DNA from: an uncultured Eubacteriales bacterium
Lineage (GTDB): Bacteria > Bacillota > Clostridia > Oscillospirales > Oscillospiraceae
Direction: 5' to 3'
NCBI GenBank assembly: GCA_934567745.1
Contig: CAKTJM010000045.1
Span: forward strand, 1 to 13,142
DNA: 13,142 nucleotides
Numbering within the stretch: the first letter of the stretch is position 1; every line of letters begins with the position of its first letter. The notes below the pieces were generated by a model that saw only the letters and a list, made by a program, of their open reading frames with translations, did not search any database and was not told the DNA's origin. The position numbers were made by a program, and so were the translations under genes. Below, piece after piece: positions 12,275 through 13,142 of the stretch.

Positions 12275-12546
12275 GCCTCCCTCTGACGAGGGAGGTGGAT
12301 CGGCGATAGCCGAGACGGAGGGAGAGATACGCGGACGTAGCCTGGAAGCAGAGCCTTCTACCGGTCTCTCCCTCAGTCCGCTCCGCGGCCAGCTCCCCCA
12401 GAGGGGGAGCTCCCTGCGGGGCGGCTTTTTTGCGACGCATCGGGAGAAGGACGCGCAGCGAGCTCTCCCCTTGGGAGAGCTGGCACGGCGGAGCCGTGAC
12501 TGAGAGGGCGCACGGTGGGAGCAGGTCGGACCAACGTGGTGTGCGG
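12275..12546. repeat. Palindromic intergenic element, copy 3, with a different left unit
   Basis: This fills the 374-base gap between the converging EF-G-like and aldehyde dehydrogenase genes; no gene was seen. The segment 12389-12513 is roughly 90% identical by eye to 9672-9795 of copy 2. It has AGCTCCCCC/GGGGGAGCT (12391-12411), CCCTGCGGGGCGGC with six T, then AGCTCTCCC/GGGAGAGCT (12461-12481), CACGGC/GCCGTG and GACTGAGAGGG. It ends in GTGTGCGG (12539-12546), but the left CCGCACAC end is missing. In its place is another unit of the same design: CCTCCCTC/GAGGGAGG (12276-12295), TCGGC/GCCGA (12300-12313) and GACGGAGGGAG. Confidence 0.75.
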
Positions 12547-12575
12547 GCGGGCGGACGGAGACGTTCTGAAAAACC

Positions 12576-13142
12576 TCACCGCACGAACCAGCGGATCAGC
12601 TTCTGGTGCAGCTTCGTGTACGGCTGGTACCGCATCGGCAGGTCCAGGAACGTCTTCTTGTCCACGATGCTCTTCTCGTGCGTGAACGTGTCGAAGCCCC
12701 GCTTGCCGTGGTACGAGCCCATCCCGCTCGGCCCCATGCCGCCGAAGCCCATCGCGCTCGTCGCCAGGTGGATCAGCGTGTCGTTGATGCAGCCGCCGCC
12801 GAAGGCGATCCGCTCCGTCACGAGCCGGATCGTCGCCTTGTCCGACGAGAAGAGGTACAGCGCCAGCGGCGTGTCCATCCCGTTGACCGTCTCGATGACC
12901 TGCGCCAGACTGTCGTACGTCAGCACCGGCAGGACCGGGCCGAAGATCTCCTCGCCCATCACCGCGTCGTCCCACGTCACGTCCGTCATGATCGTCGGCG
13001 CGATGCGCAGCGACTCCGGCCGCGTCCGGCCGCCGTAGGCCACCCGCTCCGGGTCGATCAGACCGCAGAGACGGTCGAAATGCTTCCGGTTCACGATCGT
13101 GCCGTAATCGTCGTTCGCCAGCGGGTCCGCCCCGTACTGGAC
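12576..13142 (-). CDS. Aldehyde dehydrogenase, ALDH3-type, C-terminal part (5' end outside window)
   Basis: 188 C-terminal codons are visible; the gene continues past the right edge, so the catalytic cysteine and most of the NAD-binding domain are not seen. Aldehyde dehydrogenases oxidise aldehydes to acids with NAD(P). The visible blocks are diagnostic: VNRKHFDRLCGLID, RIAPTIM, then the conserved EEIFGPVLPVL where the Glu of EEIFGP contacts the cofactor ribose, TPLALYLFS, GGGCINDTLIHLA, and GFGGMGPSGMGSYHGKRGFDTFTHEKSIV. The YHGKxGFxxFxHxK form fits the ALDH3 (fatty/medium-chain aldehyde) branch. The C-terminus MRYQPYTKLHQKLIRWFVR resembles the basic, hydrophobic tail of membrane-associated members. 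It converges on the EF-G-like gene with element copy 3 between. Family firm; substrate not determinable. Confidence 0.92.
   Translation of the reverse strand, partial: VQYGADPLANDDYGTIVNRKHFDRLCGLIDPERVAYGGRTRPESLRIAPTIMTDVTWDDAVMGEEIFGPVLPVLTYDSLAQVIETVNGMDTPLALYLFSSDKATIRLVTERIAFGGGCINDTLIHLATSAMGFGGMGPSGMGSYHGKRGFDTFTHEKSIVDKKTFLDLPMRYQPYTKLHQKLIRWFVR

Overview
The window is GC-rich and gene-dense. It looks like a Clostridia chromosome, probably a gut Oscillospiraceae/Ruminococcaceae-type organism. This is inferred from strong AGGAGG-type ribosome sites, sigma-A promoters with TATAAT-like -10 boxes standing out from a GC-rich background, a TPP riboswitch before a ThiT-type ECF transporter subunit, a BlaI/M56 pair, a second EF-G-like GTPase, and many GGGAGCT palindromic intergenic repeats of a kind I associate with that family. 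No tRNA, rRNA, CRISPR array, transposase or phage gene was seen.

Layout. 1-1011 (minus, runs off the left edge): a radical SAM protein. It is divergent from 1255-2427 (plus), a CofE-like gamma-glutamyl ligase domain protein, and both promoters are visible between them. 2528-4370 (plus): a two-gene regulatory operon of a BlaI-type repressor and an M56 membrane metalloprotease whose exterior carries SH3-like modules rather than a penicillin-binding sensor. A near-perfect promoter contains an 18-bp palindromic operator. 4408-4631: first copy of a palindromic intergenic element. 4729-5562 (minus): thiT with its own promoter, TPP riboswitch and terminator. 5559-6710 (minus): a HipA-like kinase without a HipB partner. 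6854-9361 (plus): a tightly overlapping operon of dusB, an ECF sigma factor and a zinc-finger anti-sigma factor. 9385-9829: second, enlarged element copy, followed by a strong terminator. 10141-12201 (plus): an EF-G paralogue with unusual GTPase motifs, its own promoter, a structured leader and a strong terminator. 12275-12546: third element copy. 12576-13142 (minus, runs off the right edge): the C-terminal part of an ALDH3-type aldehyde dehydrogenase.

How the genes relate. Most units are independent. Two are self-contained regulatory circuits: repressor plus protease, and sigma plus anti-sigma. thiT is controlled by thiamine pyrophosphate through the riboswitch. The HipA-like kinase and the dusB operon are divergent, and each transcript begins with the same 12-base sequence.

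The most unusual signal is the non-coding element family. Three intergenic loci share inverted GGGAGCT hairpin units flanking a central segment. They end in GTGTGCGG (with a matching inverted left end in two of the three), and two carry a T-run in the core that could act as a terminator. All three lie between genes, two of them between convergent genes.
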